Source: CBDANZ01 sp965197865
Lineage (GTDB): Bacteria > Acidobacteriota > Vicinamibacteria > Vicinamibacterales > CAVVIG01
Direction of reading: 5' to 3'
Length of the DNA stretch: 64,000 nucleotides
NCBI GenBank assembly: GCA_965197865.1
Contig: CBDANZ010000004.1
Coordinates: forward strand, 186,001-250,000
Below, piece by piece: positions 1-8,311 of the stretch (its first letter is position 1; every line of letters starts with the position of its first letter). Both the position numbers and the translations under genes were made by a program. The notes under the pieces were generated by a model. The model had not been told where the DNA came from and made no database searches. It was given only the letters and a program-made list of their open reading frames with translations.

Positions 1-1
1 A

Positions 2-508
2 CTGCCGCACATGACCCCGGCACTGGCCGCCGCGCTCGTCGCCGAGCGGCCGTTCCTGCGCATAGCTGACCTCGACGCTTTCCTTGCGGGCCGGTCGCTG
101 GACGCCGCCCAGCGGACTGAGATCTACGGCCGCATGTTTGTGCACCTCAACCTCAACACCGCGTCGGACGAGGAGATCCAGATGATCCCCAATGTGGGGG
201 CCCGGATGCTGCGGGAGTTCAGGGAATACAGGCCCTACGTGGCGCTCGCACAGTTCGAACGCGAGATCGCCAAGTACGTGGACGCCACGGAGTTGGCGCG
301 GCTCGCGCAGTACGTGTTCGTGCCGGTGGACCTCAACACCGCGACCGACAACGCGCTCTTGTCGATTCCCAGCCTCGGCACCCGAATGCTCCGCGAGTTC
401 AAGGAGTACCGTCCCTACGTGGCGATGGAACAGTTTCGCCGCGAGATCGGCAAGTACGTGGACGACGACGAGGTCGCCCGCTTCGAGCGGTTCGTGACTA
501 TCAACTGA
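2..508 (+). CDS. Helix-hairpin-helix (ComEA-like) protein, 5' end outside window
   Basis: The frame is open to the left edge, so the true start is probably upstream; the first ATG is at 11. Two tandem helix-hairpin-helix units are visible, each starting with a VxLNTA-type strand (HLNLNTASDEEIQMIPNVG and VDLNTATDNALLSIPSLG) followed by GxRMLREFxEYRPY. This is the layout of ComEA/PsbU-type HhH repeats, which contact DNA backbone non-specifically or act as structural modules. The second copy repeats the first almost residue for residue, so an internal duplication is likely. No signal peptide can be judged because the N-terminus is missing. The family assignment is firm; the role is not known. 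Confidence 0.75.
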   Translation: MPHMTPALAAALVAERPFLRIADLDAFLAGRSLDAAQRTEIYGRMFVHLNLNTASDEEIQMIPNVGARMLREFREYRPYVALAQFEREIAKYVDATELARLAQYVFVPVDLNTATDNALLSIPSLGTRMLREFKEYRPYVAMEQFRREIGKYVDDDEVARFERFVTIN

Positions 509-639
509 GCCCCCGTGGTGGCGTCGCCTTGTCGTGATCGCATGATGACCCGCCGGATCCTGAGTGCCGGCCTGTGGGACGGATCGGCGTAGGGGGGAGT
601 GCACCCTGAGAGACTTTTGGCAGTTCAAACCGCCGGAGG

Positions 640-2313
640 TCAGCGGCGGCCTTCGGCCGCCGCCTCCGCGAGTGTCATGACGGAACCGTCGGCGTTCGCC
701 TCGTAGCAGCCGACAAATCGATTGGTCTCGAACGCGTCGTAGTCGGCCAGGTTTCGTGCCCAACGGTAGCCGATCGTCTGAAACAGCAGCCGCGCGGTGA
801 CGGTGACCGACGTGACACCGTCGTCCGCCTCGATGCGGTAGCGAACCCGGTCGCCCCCGCCGGTGAAGTCGGCATCGTCGGTGGCGACGCCCTGGACCGC
901 CACCGCCTCGTCCACCGTTCCCTTGTCGAAGCCTTCCGGCAGCAGGCGGTTGTCCTTCAGGTAGCGGACACCGCGAAGCAGCGCGGTGGTCACGTTCCCG
1001 TTGTGGTCGCCGATGATCGGCTCGTAGATCTGCACCTGATCCGCCGCCGTGATCTCCGTGTAGTGCGGCTCGAACGCGCCGATGTTCTCGTCGTTCGCGT
1101 TGCCGACGATCGACCCGTCCGCCTGCGGCGCGCCCGATTCGAAGATCGTCCGGCCCGTCTGATCACGCGCCGTGAGGTGGATCCAAGCACGCCGCGACGG
1201 GTACGCGGTCGGCAACTTGTGGCCGGTCGCGTTGCGCACGTCGACATCCACCACCACGGCGCCGCTGGCGAACCGGACGTCGAGCGAGCCGAACGCTGCG
1301 GTCTCCGTTCGCAGGTGCTCCTCGGTCAGATCCGCCGCCCGTTCAAGGTCCGCCGCCGGCGCCGTCACCTGCAGCTCGTCGCGGTACCGGTTGAGCATCC
1401 GGAGCATAAACGCGTTGCCGCCGCGGAACCCGTGCTGGGACACGCCGTCGCGATCCTCACCCAGCACGGACGAGATCGGCGCCGAATCAACCGCCGGCAT
1501 GTGGCAATCCTGGCAGCTCTCCGCCTCCCGGTATCGGCTCTGCGCCCACTCCAGGTACGGCACCTGCTCGGGGAACCGCCCCTCCAACGCGGTGCCGTCG
1601 TCGTAGGCGGTCGTGAAGAGCGTGTGACAGGTGGCGCAGAGCTCCGACTCCTGGACGTGCGCGCCATGCGACGGGACGAACCCGGTGGCGGAGGACATCA
1701 CCCTCGTGAGCCCCTCCTCGACATCGTCGAACGGGCCGAAGAGCGCCGGGCCGTCGGCCACCGGTGCGGCGCCGGTCGCGATGACGTATCCGCCGTCGAA
1801 GCTCTCCTGCTCGCCGAAGTTGTCCGGCGCGATCTGATGGCAGACCGTGCACGACACGCCATCCCACGCCTGGGCTGTCTCTGCCGTCGCCGCCGCCGGG
1901 AGGCCGGTGTGCGCGAACACTTCGCCCATCCGGCCGTCAGCCCGCGCGGCGGTGCGCGCCATCGGCATGTGGCAGGTGGCGCACGTGTCCTCGATCGCAG
2001 CCTGCAGCCCGGGGTTGTCCATCGACTCGCGCCGGACGCCCGCCTGCCAGTAGGGGTCTCGGGCCGCATTGGCCATCATGGTCGCCCGCCACGCATGGCC
2101 GATGGAGATGTCGGCGCCGTCGTCGTCCACGATATTGCTGTGACAGGCGATGCACTGATCCGAGGTGGCGAACACGGGCCGGGCAGCCGCCGGCGCCGGA
2201 TCCTGCGCCGCGGCCGGGTCGAGCACCGACACCGCCGCGACGAACGGCAGCAAGACCGCCACCGTCAGCGCCCGGGCGGGACTCAGCCAGCGCAGCGGTC
2301 GATCACCACCCAT
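640..2313 (-). CDS. Exported pentahaem cytochrome c
   Basis: Protein of 557 residues with a hydrophobic N-terminal segment (about 15-36) ending in a probable signal-peptidase site after PAAAQ. Five CXXCH haem-binding motifs lie at about residues 54 (CIACH), 111 (CATCH), 155 (CTVCH), 226 (CATCH) and 267 (CQDCH); the C-terminal 280 residues carry none and look beta-rich. The spacing resembles the cytochrome c554/NrfA-like multihaem proteins, but no catalytic lysine-type CXXCK is present, so an electron-transfer role in the periplasm is inferred rather than an enzyme activity. Its start overlaps the stop of the upstream cytochrome gene by 11 bases, so the two are translated from one message. Confidence 0.8.
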   Translation of the reverse strand: MGGDRPLRWLSPARALTVAVLLPFVAAVSVLDPAAAQDPAPAAARPVFATSDQCIACHSNIVDDDGADISIGHAWRATMMANAARDPYWQAGVRRESMDNPGLQAAIEDTCATCHMPMARTAARADGRMGEVFAHTGLPAAATAETAQAWDGVSCTVCHQIAPDNFGEQESFDGGYVIATGAAPVADGPALFGPFDDVEEGLTRVMSSATGFVPSHGAHVQESELCATCHTLFTTAYDDGTALEGRFPEQVPYLEWAQSRYREAESCQDCHMPAVDSAPISSVLGEDRDGVSQHGFRGGNAFMLRMLNRYRDELQVTAPAADLERAADLTEEHLRTETAAFGSLDVRFASGAVVVDVDVRNATGHKLPTAYPSRRAWIHLTARDQTGRTIFESGAPQADGSIVGNANDENIGAFEPHYTEITAADQVQIYEPIIGDHNGNVTTALLRGVRYLKDNRLLPEGFDKGTVDEAVAVQGVATDDADFTGGGDRVRYRIEADDGVTSVTVTARLLFQTIGYRWARNLADYDAFETNRFVGCYEANADGSVMTLAEAAAEGRR

Positions 2314-3385
2314 CTAGAAACCCTCCGTCGAACCAGTCCCACAACAGGTAGATGACCACCTCCGGGCTCCGGCCCGTCCGGGCGACCGCCGGCACACGGA
2401 TACCAAAATTCAGCAGGATGTGCTGCCGCGTGTTGAGCGACACCTGGACCTGCGGCGCCAGATCGAGATGCGTCGCCGCGCCGTCCGCCAGGTCCCGCGA
2501 CGCGAGCAGCTCGATCATCGGCGTCCAGGCACGGCCGAACTCTCCCTCCGTCCAGGTCTTGCCGAGGGCGAGCCGCACCGCCATCTCGTCGTCGCGCGAT
2601 CGGTCGCCCATGAGTTCGGCGAGCGCCTGCACCTGGATGAACGCGTCGTGCGGCAGCAGGTGCCCGTAGACCGCGTACGGCTCCACGATGACCCGTCGGT
2701 CGGTCAGCCCACCGGGGCCGTCTGCCGCGAGCACCACTTCGCCGCCGACGCTGAAAATAGACCCGCGCTGGAGGTTGTGGTGAACCGTTTGCTTCCAGCC
2801 GATGGCCAGATCCGCCAAGCCAAAAGCATTGCCGGCGGTAGCCGGCGCCGAGGCGCCTGCGTCGGCTGCGCCGCGCCAGCCGGCCGGTAGCGCAATCTCC
2901 AGCATGCCGTTCGGCCCGAACCGCTTCTCGTAGAGGAACTCGGATTCGACCGTGCCCGGATTCCCTGCGCCGACGGCTGTGGTGACGACGATCTCGTCCT
3001 CGGGAAAGGCCTTCTCGGTGAACAGCGGACGGGGAAGATTGAACTCGCCACGCGGCCAGGCGTCGTTGGTGCAGAAGGTGTGGACGTGACGAAGGATGGC
3101 GGCAATCTCGTGACTGGCGAGCGCCGCCCCGAACGCCGGCATCATCCGGTCGAACGCGCGGACCGGACCACCCTGGTGGATGATCGCGGACCAATCGGGA
3201 TCCGGCTCGCGCGACGTGAACTCGCAGTCGGTAAAGTCGGGCAGCGGGGTGTCGAAGCCGACGTCCTCGACGGAACGGCCGGCGCCGTCGGCGCCATGAC
3301 ACGCGGCGCAGGCGCGCGTGTACAGCTCTTCGTCGGTCGACGCCAGGCTCCAGGCGTTCACCGGCAGGCAGAGCAGCAGAGCCAT
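2303..3385 (-). CDS. Cytochrome c domain fused to a predicted outer-membrane domain
   Basis: The frame is open to 3538, but the ATG at 3385 (MALLLCLPVNAW) begins a clean signal peptide and is preferred; 360 residues. After the signal a class I cytochrome c domain carries CAACH and a distal MMPAF methionine that could be the sixth haem ligand. From about residue 110 onward the protein is beta-strand rich and ends in ...WFDGGFLDGW, with alternating hydrophobic residues typical of a periplasmic or outer-membrane beta structure. It lies directly upstream of the pentahaem cytochrome with overlapping ends, so the pair probably passes electrons across the periplasm. No terminal reductase or oxidase subunit is adjacent. 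The function of the second domain is unknown. Confidence 0.7.
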   Translation of the reverse strand: MALLLCLPVNAWSLASTDEELYTRACAACHGADGAGRSVEDVGFDTPLPDFTDCEFTSREPDPDWSAIIHQGGPVRAFDRMMPAFGAALASHEIAAILRHVHTFCTNDAWPRGEFNLPRPLFTEKAFPEDEIVVTTAVGAGNPGTVESEFLYEKRFGPNGMLEIALPAGWRGAADAGASAPATAGNAFGLADLAIGWKQTVHHNLQRGSIFSVGGEVVLAADGPGGLTDRRVIVEPYAVYGHLLPHDAFIQVQALAELMGDRSRDDEMAVRLALGKTWTEGEFGRAWTPMIELLASRDLADGAATHLDLAPQVQVSLNTRQHILLNFGIRVPAVARTGRSPEVVIYLLWDWFDGGFLDGW

Positions 3386-3626
3386 CAGGAGCGCACGTCG
3401 GTGCCGGTGCCAGGCTATGTCCGTGCGCGACCCGGCAGTCCGTGGCGCAACCGTCGCTGTATTCGGGCAGTGATGCACCCGGTATACGTAACATACCTCG
3501 TGGACAAGCCATAACTTGCGAGTGAGTCTTAGTCTCACGTTCAGTCTGTCTCGTCCCTGGACCGTGATGCCGCTCGGAACCTTTTGGAAACAGCGGTCAA
3601 CAACCGCCTCGGCCCTCGCCAGCCTG

Positions 3627-3646
3627 TCGCAAACGACCGTTTGCGA
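3627..3646. repeat. Perfect palindrome ahead of resolvase remnant
   Basis: TCGCAAACG-AC-CGTTTGCGA is a 9-bp perfect inverted repeat with a 2-bp centre, placed about 10 bases before the first recognisable resolvase codon. Dyads of this kind just upstream of serine recombinase genes are typical of res/crossover sites, so it may be a leftover recombination site. That reading is inference. Confidence 0.45.
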
Positions 3647-3655
3647 TACAGGCCG

Positions 3656-3890
3656 ATCGGTTACGCCCGCGTCTCAAAGGCGGAGGGCTCCCAGTCGCTG
3701 GACCTGCAGCGCGACGCCCGGCGGGCCGAGGGCATCGACGACGCGGCCAACCTCTACCACGACTTCGCGTCCGGCGTACGCGACGACCGACCGGGACTCG
3801 ACAGCTGCTTGCGCGCCCTGAGGAAGGGCGGACGGACTCGTGGTCTGGAAACTCGACCGTCTCGGCCGCAACCTCGCCCATCTGGTCCTC
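3656..3890 (+). pseudogene. Serine recombinase (resolvase/invertase) N-terminal fragment, frameshifted
   Basis: The frame reads IGYARVSKAEGSQSLDLQR... through DRPGLDSCLRALRKG, the N-terminal catalytic domain of Tn3-type resolvases, with the nucleophilic serine in YARVS. At about 3826 the frame shifts: the next bases code for LVVWKLDRLGRNLAHLV in another frame, which is the conserved continuation of the same domain. The helix-turn-helix end is missing; the fragment abuts a helicase remnant on the opposite strand. No usable start codon remains in good context. It is clearly a broken mobile-element gene. Confidence 0.8.
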
Positions 3891-4057
3891 GTGCAGGATG
3901 ACCAGCCGGTCCTGGTGGCGGTCAGCGCCGTGTACAAGAGCTCGCGGGAGAGGAGCCAGTAGGGGTTGGTGAGCACGACGAAGGTGGCGCCGAACTCGCT
4001 GCCTTGGGTCTTGTGCACCGTCAGGCAGTAGGCCAAGCTCGAGCGGGTTGCGGCCTT
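3866..4057 (-). pseudogene. UvrD/RecD-type helicase C-terminal fragment
   Basis: Reading the minus strand gives SLAYCLTVHKTQGSEFG followed by LSRELLYTALT, the UvrD_C_2 (motif V/VI) end of superfamily 1 helicases. Near 3925 a base is missing: in the neighbouring frame the expected continuation RHQDRLVILHEDQ is found. Only about 60 residues of a protein usually longer than 600 remain. Upstream the frame runs straight into a restriction-methylase remnant, so the junction is a recombination scar rather than a natural fusion. Confidence 0.7.
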
Positions 4058-4252
4058 CGCCTGGAACGCGTCTAGGCAGCCGCCGTGGGCTTCGATGACC
4101 TCGTCGATCTCGGCCATGATGTGGATGGTTTCACTGAGGGCGACGACGATCTTCTGGTAGTGGGCGACGATGTCCTCGTCCGAGAGCGTGCGGCCCTTCC
4201 GGTCCTTGAGCCACTTGTGGCAGACCTGGTAGCCGCCGATGATTCCAGTGTT
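4058..4252 (-). pseudogene. Type ISP/IIG restriction-modification methylase C-terminal fragment
   Basis: The minus-strand frame reads GIIGGYQVCHKWLKDRKGR, then LSDEDIVAHYQKIVVALSE and IHIMAEIDEVIEAHGG, a well conserved C-terminal segment of large restriction enzymes in which a DNA methylase and target-recognition part are fused. There is no start codon and the catalytic portion is absent. It continues in frame into the helicase remnant at 3866-4057. The two fragments point to a former defence gene cluster in this island; the family call is from memory of the motif and should be checked by search. Confidence 0.6.
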
Positions 4253-4258
4253 TGAGTC

Positions 4259-4537
4259 TTGGATCTAATGGGCACTCCACCGGGCCGACCCCAACTCATC
4301 AGCAGTCAGACGCTCGGGGCGCACGTTCCCCGACGCCTCGTCGCCCTGCTCGACACGATCGCGCGCGCGGACCACATCAGCCGCGGACAAGTGGTCAGGC
4401 GGGCGCTCGTCCGCGAGGTCGAGCAGCAGCGATCGAGATGGCGGCTATCGTGGCTGCGCCGTTCGTCCCGAGCGAGCGCCGGATCCGCCCGAAGTGGAGC
4501 CGGATCCACTCGGACTTGTGCTCCCGCCGCGGCGTGA
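4259..4537 (+). CDS. Possible ribbon-helix-helix small protein
   Basis: A 92-residue frame whose residues about 12-57 (ISSQTLGAHVPRRLVALLD to ISRGQVVRRALVREVEQQ) have the strand-helix-helix pattern of CopG/Arc-type DNA-binding proteins, as in antitoxins or plasmid regulators. The last 35 residues are arginine-serine rich and overlap the 3' end of the gene on the other strand (4445-5803), so only the first part looks protein-like. It could be a truncated regulator of the island or a chance frame. Low confidence. Confidence 0.25.
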   Translation: MDLMGTPPGRPQLISSQTLGAHVPRRLVALLDTIARADHISRGQVVRRALVREVEQQRSRWRLSWLRRSSRASAGSARSGAGSTRTCAPAAA

Positions 4538-5803
4538 TCGGGCGCCAGCACTCGATCCCCCGCCCGAACGTGGCCGGCCGCTCGTGTAGCCTCCTCGCGA
4601 AACCGCGCGGCGTGACGACGTACCCGATGTCGCGCCGCTCGTCGATCGTGCCTCGTCGTCGGCCGCGGCCTCACGGCGCGGGCGCGGAGCGTCCGAAGCA
4701 GCAGATCCCCCCCGTGTGTAGCCACGCCCCTGCACGACGCGGCCCCTGTCCCTGTCGCCGCCACCTGGTCGCGCTGGCCCTCCAGGGCGAATAATGACGG
4801 GACGCCGGCCGGGGGAGTAGTAGGGTCGATAGGGATCGCCCCACCAGCTTGAGTAGCCGAACGGCCAGTAGGAGAAGTAGTACGGAGGGTACGGGCGGTA
4901 GGCGTAGTACGGATCGTACACAGAAGGCGGATAGTACGGCGAGTAGGAGTACGAGGGGAGTCTCGTCGACCGGTGGACCGAGGCCGTCGTGGCTCCCAGC
5001 GTTTGCCCCGTCGATCCGCGGAATGGACGATCGATCGCGACGTGATCGGGGAACGACAGCGCGACCATCGCGTCGACCACGCTGTCCGGCACGTGGGCGG
5101 CGTCGAGCGCCTTGAGTGTGCGGCCGTTCAGATCGAAGCGCGAACCGGTTTCATAGAGTGCGGCTGCCACTGCGGGCGCCGCGACTTTCCTGGACGCATC
5201 AACCACTTCTTCGAGCGTCATCACCGTTGGACCCGCCAGTCTCGCAGAGACGGCTACCGGGCGTCCCTGGAGGTCGGCCGGCAAGACCACGTTCTGCGGG
5301 AGGCTGTCGGTTCGTCGGTAGCGGCGGACGCGCACCTGTGCGTCCTGACCGGTGCCGACGGCCTGGATGTCGACCCACGTCGGCCCTGCGGCCATGAGCG
5401 TGATCACGGAAACGGTGCGTGCGGGCTGGCCGGTGCACGTGATGTCGGCGCGTGTGAGGAGCTGCTGGCCCGAAAGCGACCATTCGCTTGCCTGACTCCC
5501 GTTGCACTCTGGCTCGCTCACCGGGTGGCGGGCCCCATCGGCCACGACCGTCTGCTGCAGGACCGACTGGCCGCCAACGTATGTCGTCATGCTGACGCCG
5601 CGATTCCCGGATGCCGGAAGGACGCACACGACCACGTCGTCCGGGGTCGCGACGGCTGCCGCGAGCGACCCGCGATCATCCTGGAGAAGATGCCAGCATC
5701 CCAGCCACGGCGCCCACCGCGCGTCACCAAGCGTCGTGTCCTGCGCCCGCGCCGCCGCCGCCAGGAGCACGAGTGCGATGGTCAGCACGGAGGTCGGCTT
5801 CAT
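4445..5803 (-). CDS. Secreted protein with Tyr/Pro-rich and Gly/Ser/Arg-rich tail
   Basis: The ATG at 5803 is chosen over one at 5824 because AGGAG stands 7 bases before it and MKPTSVLTIALVLLAAAARAQ is a good signal peptide; 452 residues. Residues about 25-270 form a hydrophilic domain with four spaced cysteines (CWHLL, VVCVLP, EPECNG, ITCTG). A Tyr/Pro-rich stretch follows (YSYSPYYPPSVYDPYYAYRP), then about 120 residues of Gly, Ser and Arg. Such tails are common in surface-exposed acidobacterial proteins. It sits 17 bases behind the barrel protein at 5821-6579, so the two are likely co-transcribed. I do not recognise the N-terminal domain; envelope location is inferred. Confidence 0.65.
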   Translation of the reverse strand: MKPTSVLTIALVLLAAAARAQDTTLGDARWAPWLGCWHLLQDDRGSLAAAVATPDDVVVCVLPASGNRGVSMTTYVGGQSVLQQTVVADGARHPVSEPECNGSQASEWSLSGQQLLTRADITCTGQPARTVSVITLMAAGPTWVDIQAVGTGQDAQVRVRRYRRTDSLPQNVVLPADLQGRPVAVSARLAGPTVMTLEEVVDASRKVAAPAVAAALYETGSRFDLNGRTLKALDAAHVPDSVVDAMVALSFPDHVAIDRPFRGSTGQTLGATTASVHRSTRLPSYSYSPYYPPSVYDPYYAYRPYPPYYFSYWPFGYSSWWGDPYRPYYSPGRRPVIIRPGGPARPGGGDRDRGRVVQGRGYTRGGSAASDAPRPRREAAADDEARSTSGATSGTSSRRAVSRGGYTSGRPRSGGGSSAGARSRRGGSTSPSGSGSTSGGSGARSGRTAQPR

Positions 5804-5820
5804 GGTGTCTCCTGTGCCCG

Positions 5821-6579
5821 TCAAAAGAGGTACTTGATCCCGGCCGTCAGCTTGAACCCGGTCAGGTCGATCGGCTGAAAGCTCGAAAAGTCGGGGCCCA
5901 ATTCAGCCTGTGACCACAAGTATCGTCCTTCTCCTGTGAGGAACACCCGCCGCGCCAGCTTCACGTCGACCCCGGCGAAGACGTGGGCGCTCGGGGCCCA
6001 GCCGTTCGACTGAAACGTGTCGCTGAACACCGACAAATCAAGGAAATCGATGAAGTCGCCGGTCTGATGGAATTCGTACCACAGGGCTCCTACTCCGGCT
6101 CCGACGTACGGGGTGGCGGCGCTCGGAACCCACGCAAGACTCCCTACTTCCTGGCCGCGCGGCGTCAGTGCCAGCTTCACACTGGCGCTCAGGTTCGTCT
6201 GGCGGAGGCGGGTCGCCTGCGTAATCGGCAGCCGATCGTTGTCGACGAGATCCCGGTACTCGGAGCGAATGGTCCCGCCGCCGAACTCGACCCCGAAGAC
6301 CGCCTCGGTTCGCGGCGCAACGGCGACGCCAACGTCGAACGCAAACGTCGGGGCATCGAAAGCATTCGGCTCGACGGTGAGCTGCTCCTGGACGAAGGTG
6401 AACAGATCGCTGCCTGCCCGCTCGAACAGCCAGCCCCCGCGGACACCGACCGACCCCCGCGGGCGGTCGAAGAGAAAATCAGGATCGCCCTGAGGCTGCG
6501 CTCCGGCGACCCCGGCTCCAGACAGGCTGGCGATCAGCAGAAACGCCAGGATGCCGCCGAGGCGTGGTGAACGGGACAT
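5821..6579 (-). CDS. Predicted 8-stranded outer-membrane barrel protein
   Basis: The ATG at 6579 gives MSRSPRLGGILAFLLIASLSG, a signal peptide cut near AGAQ, and a 252-residue protein. After it come alternating hydrophobic strands and a closing strand FKLTAGIKYLF with the terminal phenylalanine expected of proteins recognised by the Bam complex. Segments such as PYVGAGVGALWY and VFLTGEGRYLW are typical barrel strands of OmpW/OmpA-like proteins. It leads a two-gene unit with the secreted protein downstream. The frame is open further upstream to 7092, but that part is not protein-like. Confidence 0.7.
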   Translation of the reverse strand: MSRSPRLGGILAFLLIASLSGAGVAGAQPQGDPDFLFDRPRGSVGVRGGWLFERAGSDLFTFVQEQLTVEPNAFDAPTFAFDVGVAVAPRTEAVFGVEFGGGTIRSEYRDLVDNDRLPITQATRLRQTNLSASVKLALTPRGQEVGSLAWVPSAATPYVGAGVGALWYEFHQTGDFIDFLDLSVFSDTFQSNGWAPSAHVFAGVDVKLARRVFLTGEGRYLWSQAELGPDFSSFQPIDLTGFKLTAGIKYLF

Positions 6580-6992
6580 GGATGCCTGGGTTGCAAATCC
6601 GACACCAACGCGGCCCGGGGCTCGAGGCATCGATTTTAGCCGCAAACAGGGCAGCCCCCCATGCGAGTGTCCGCGACGGAGGAGCCGGAGTCCCCACAAG
6701 AGGGCACCGACGGGGCCTGGCCCGTCCTCAGACCCCGCTGTGTGGAGGGCGCTGCAATACCGCAAAGACAACATCTCTCCCTGTCTGGCCGCACCCTTCA
6801 GGGCCAGAATGCCACACCGGCTGGCTTGTCTCGACGACCCGCACTCCGATATGGCCCCGGTGAAGGATTGGGGTTCGATGAGCGAAGACAAGTAGCAGCA
6901 ATGCGGCGAGTTCGTTCCCGCACTTGGCCGCTGCTGTCCGTGGCACGCGCGTGGACTTGCCCCGGTTTCGTGGACGGGTACGGACTTGGGTT
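6580..6992. other. Gene-free stretch
   Basis: About 410 bases between the barrel-protein start and the end of an IS3-family transposase remnant. Frames here are short, low in conserved sequence and lack ribosome binding sites. It probably holds the promoter of the 6579 gene and the outer end of the IS3 element; I see no clear terminal repeat. Confidence 0.4.
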
Positions 6993-7191
6993 TCAAGCAC
7001 TCTGCGGCAGCTGTCTCCTCTCGTAGTTGATGGGTGAACGAGAGCCGAGGGCCGAGTGGCGACGGTGCGGATGGTACCAGCCCTCCAGCCACGGGACGAT
7101 CGCCATCCGCGCTTCGGCCGGGCTGCGAAACCGTCGCCGGTTGAGCACTTCGCGCTCGAGCGTGGCGAAGAAGCTCTCGGCCATGGCCTTG
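6993..7191 (-). pseudogene. IS3-family transposase, C-terminal piece (split by IS110)
   Basis: The minus-strand frame KAMAESFFATLEREVLNRRR to HSALGSRSPINYERRQLPQ is the end of an IS3/IS150-type integrase, including the catalytic glutamate in AESFFATLE. The upstream part of the same protein resumes at 8538 and ends ...SIGDAYD, exactly where DNAMAESFF would follow in an intact family member. The 1.35 kb between the two halves is the IS110-family element. Confidence 0.85.
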
Positions 7192-7228
7192 AAGCCCCTA
7201 TGTGTCAAGAGTGCTCCATTGCCACTTG

Positions 7229-8311
7229 TCAGGCAGCGGAGGTGAGGGCCCCACGGGAGCGGTGGTCTGCGATCAGGGCGTTGTAGATCTCGCGGGCGAC
7301 GAAGCGCTTCAGACAGCGGATGATGTCCTTCTTGGTCAGGCCCTGGGCCGTCCGTCGCCCGACATAGTCGAGGGTCGGCTGGTGCCAGCGCATGCGGACG
7401 GTCACGATGCGGTAGATCGCCGCGTTGGCTTGACGGTGGCCGCCACGAAAGAGCCGATGCCGATGCGTCACCCCGCTCGATGCCGGAATCGGACATGCGC
7501 CGCAGAGCTTCGCGAAGGCCGCCTCGGAACGCACCCGCGTCGGGTTGTCACCCGCGACAATCATCATCTCGGCAGCGGAGTCCGCACCGATGCCAAACGC
7601 TTCACGGAGTGTCGGTGCGGCTGTGTGCGTGATCGCGTCGAGGACGTCGTCGTGTGTCCGGATTTCCGCTGCCAGGGTGAGCCAACGCCTAGCGAGCGCC
7701 CGGAGCGAGTGCTTCGCCGAGGCCGTGGGGTCGAGGATGTCACCGGGTACGAGCGCCGCGCAACGGTCGATGAGTTTCTTGTCCGTCAGCGGGTCGAGTG
7801 ATTCGCGGAGTGCGTCAGAGGCGTTGACGATCAGCGCCTTGAGCGTGATGATGGCGGCACTGCGGGCTTTTACGGCGGTATCTCGGGCGGTTTTGATCTG
7901 GCGCACCATCTCTGCGGCGCCGTCGGCGGTCTTCGGGATGGCTGTCGCGATCCCCGACAGCACCGAGCGGGCGGCGGTCTCGGCGTCGATCGTATCGCTC
8001 TTGCCGTTGTTGCGTCGCTTTCGCCGGTCGCAATGGCTGACCTCGACCACGCGGATGGCGTGTCGGCGCACGAAGCTCGCGAGGCCCACACCGTAGGAGC
8101 CGGTCCCTTCGATGCCGAACGCCTCCACGATGCCGAGGGCGCGCGCCCACGCCACGAGCTCCATGTAGCCGGCGCGGTCTGCCGACGCACTGCAGGTGGC
8201 GAGTCTGGCGCCAAGGGCATCGAGCGCCACCGCCACGTGAATGTGTTTATGCGTGTCGACTCCGACGATGACGGTGCGCGGCAGCTCGACGATCTCGTTC
8301 CTGTGCGACAT
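7229..8311 (-). CDS. IS110-family DEDD recombinase
   Basis: Start at 8311 (MSHRNEIVELPRTVIVGVD); an ATG at 8344 is also possible. 360 residues, full length for the family. The RuvC-like N-terminal domain shows the DEDD residues: D in VGVDTHKHIHVAVAL, E in FGIEGTGSYG, and two D in KSDTIDAETAARS. The C-terminal Tnp domain carries the conserved serine in IPASSGVTHRHR followed by GGHRQANAAIYRI. Known members form a Ser-recombinase-like nucleophile and are steered by a bridge RNA. No disruption is visible, so the element may be active. Confidence 0.92.
   Translation of the reverse strand: MSHRNEIVELPRTVIVGVDTHKHIHVAVALDALGARLATCSASADRAGYMELVAWARALGIVEAFGIEGTGSYGVGLASFVRRHAIRVVEVSHCDRRKRRNNGKSDTIDAETAARSVLSGIATAIPKTADGAAEMVRQIKTARDTAVKARSAAIITLKALIVNASDALRESLDPLTDKKLIDRCAALVPGDILDPTASAKHSLRALARRWLTLAAEIRTHDDVLDAITHTAAPTLREAFGIGADSAAEMMIVAGDNPTRVRSEAAFAKLCGACPIPASSGVTHRHRLFRGGHRQANAAIYRIVTVRMRWHQPTLDYVGRRTAQGLTKKDIIRCLKRFVAREIYNALIADHRSRGALTSAA

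Noticed and set aside
1003..2355. 450-residue plus-strand frame opposite the pentahaem cytochrome
   Set aside because: It is an antisense shadow rich in Arg/His/Val; the minus strand carries five CXXCH motifs and a signal peptide.
3500..4300. Second copy of the tmRNA 3' end as island boundary
   Set aside because: No match to GGTTCGACTCCCGCCGCC or its complement was found near the left side of the island.
4306..4764. Protein-like minus-strand string DIGYVVTPRGFARRL and neighbours
   Set aside because: It overlaps the 3' end of the secreted-protein gene in another frame and has no start or continuation.
5821..7092. Long N-terminal extension of the barrel protein
   Set aside because: The part before 6579 lacks strand pattern and precedes a clear signal peptide.
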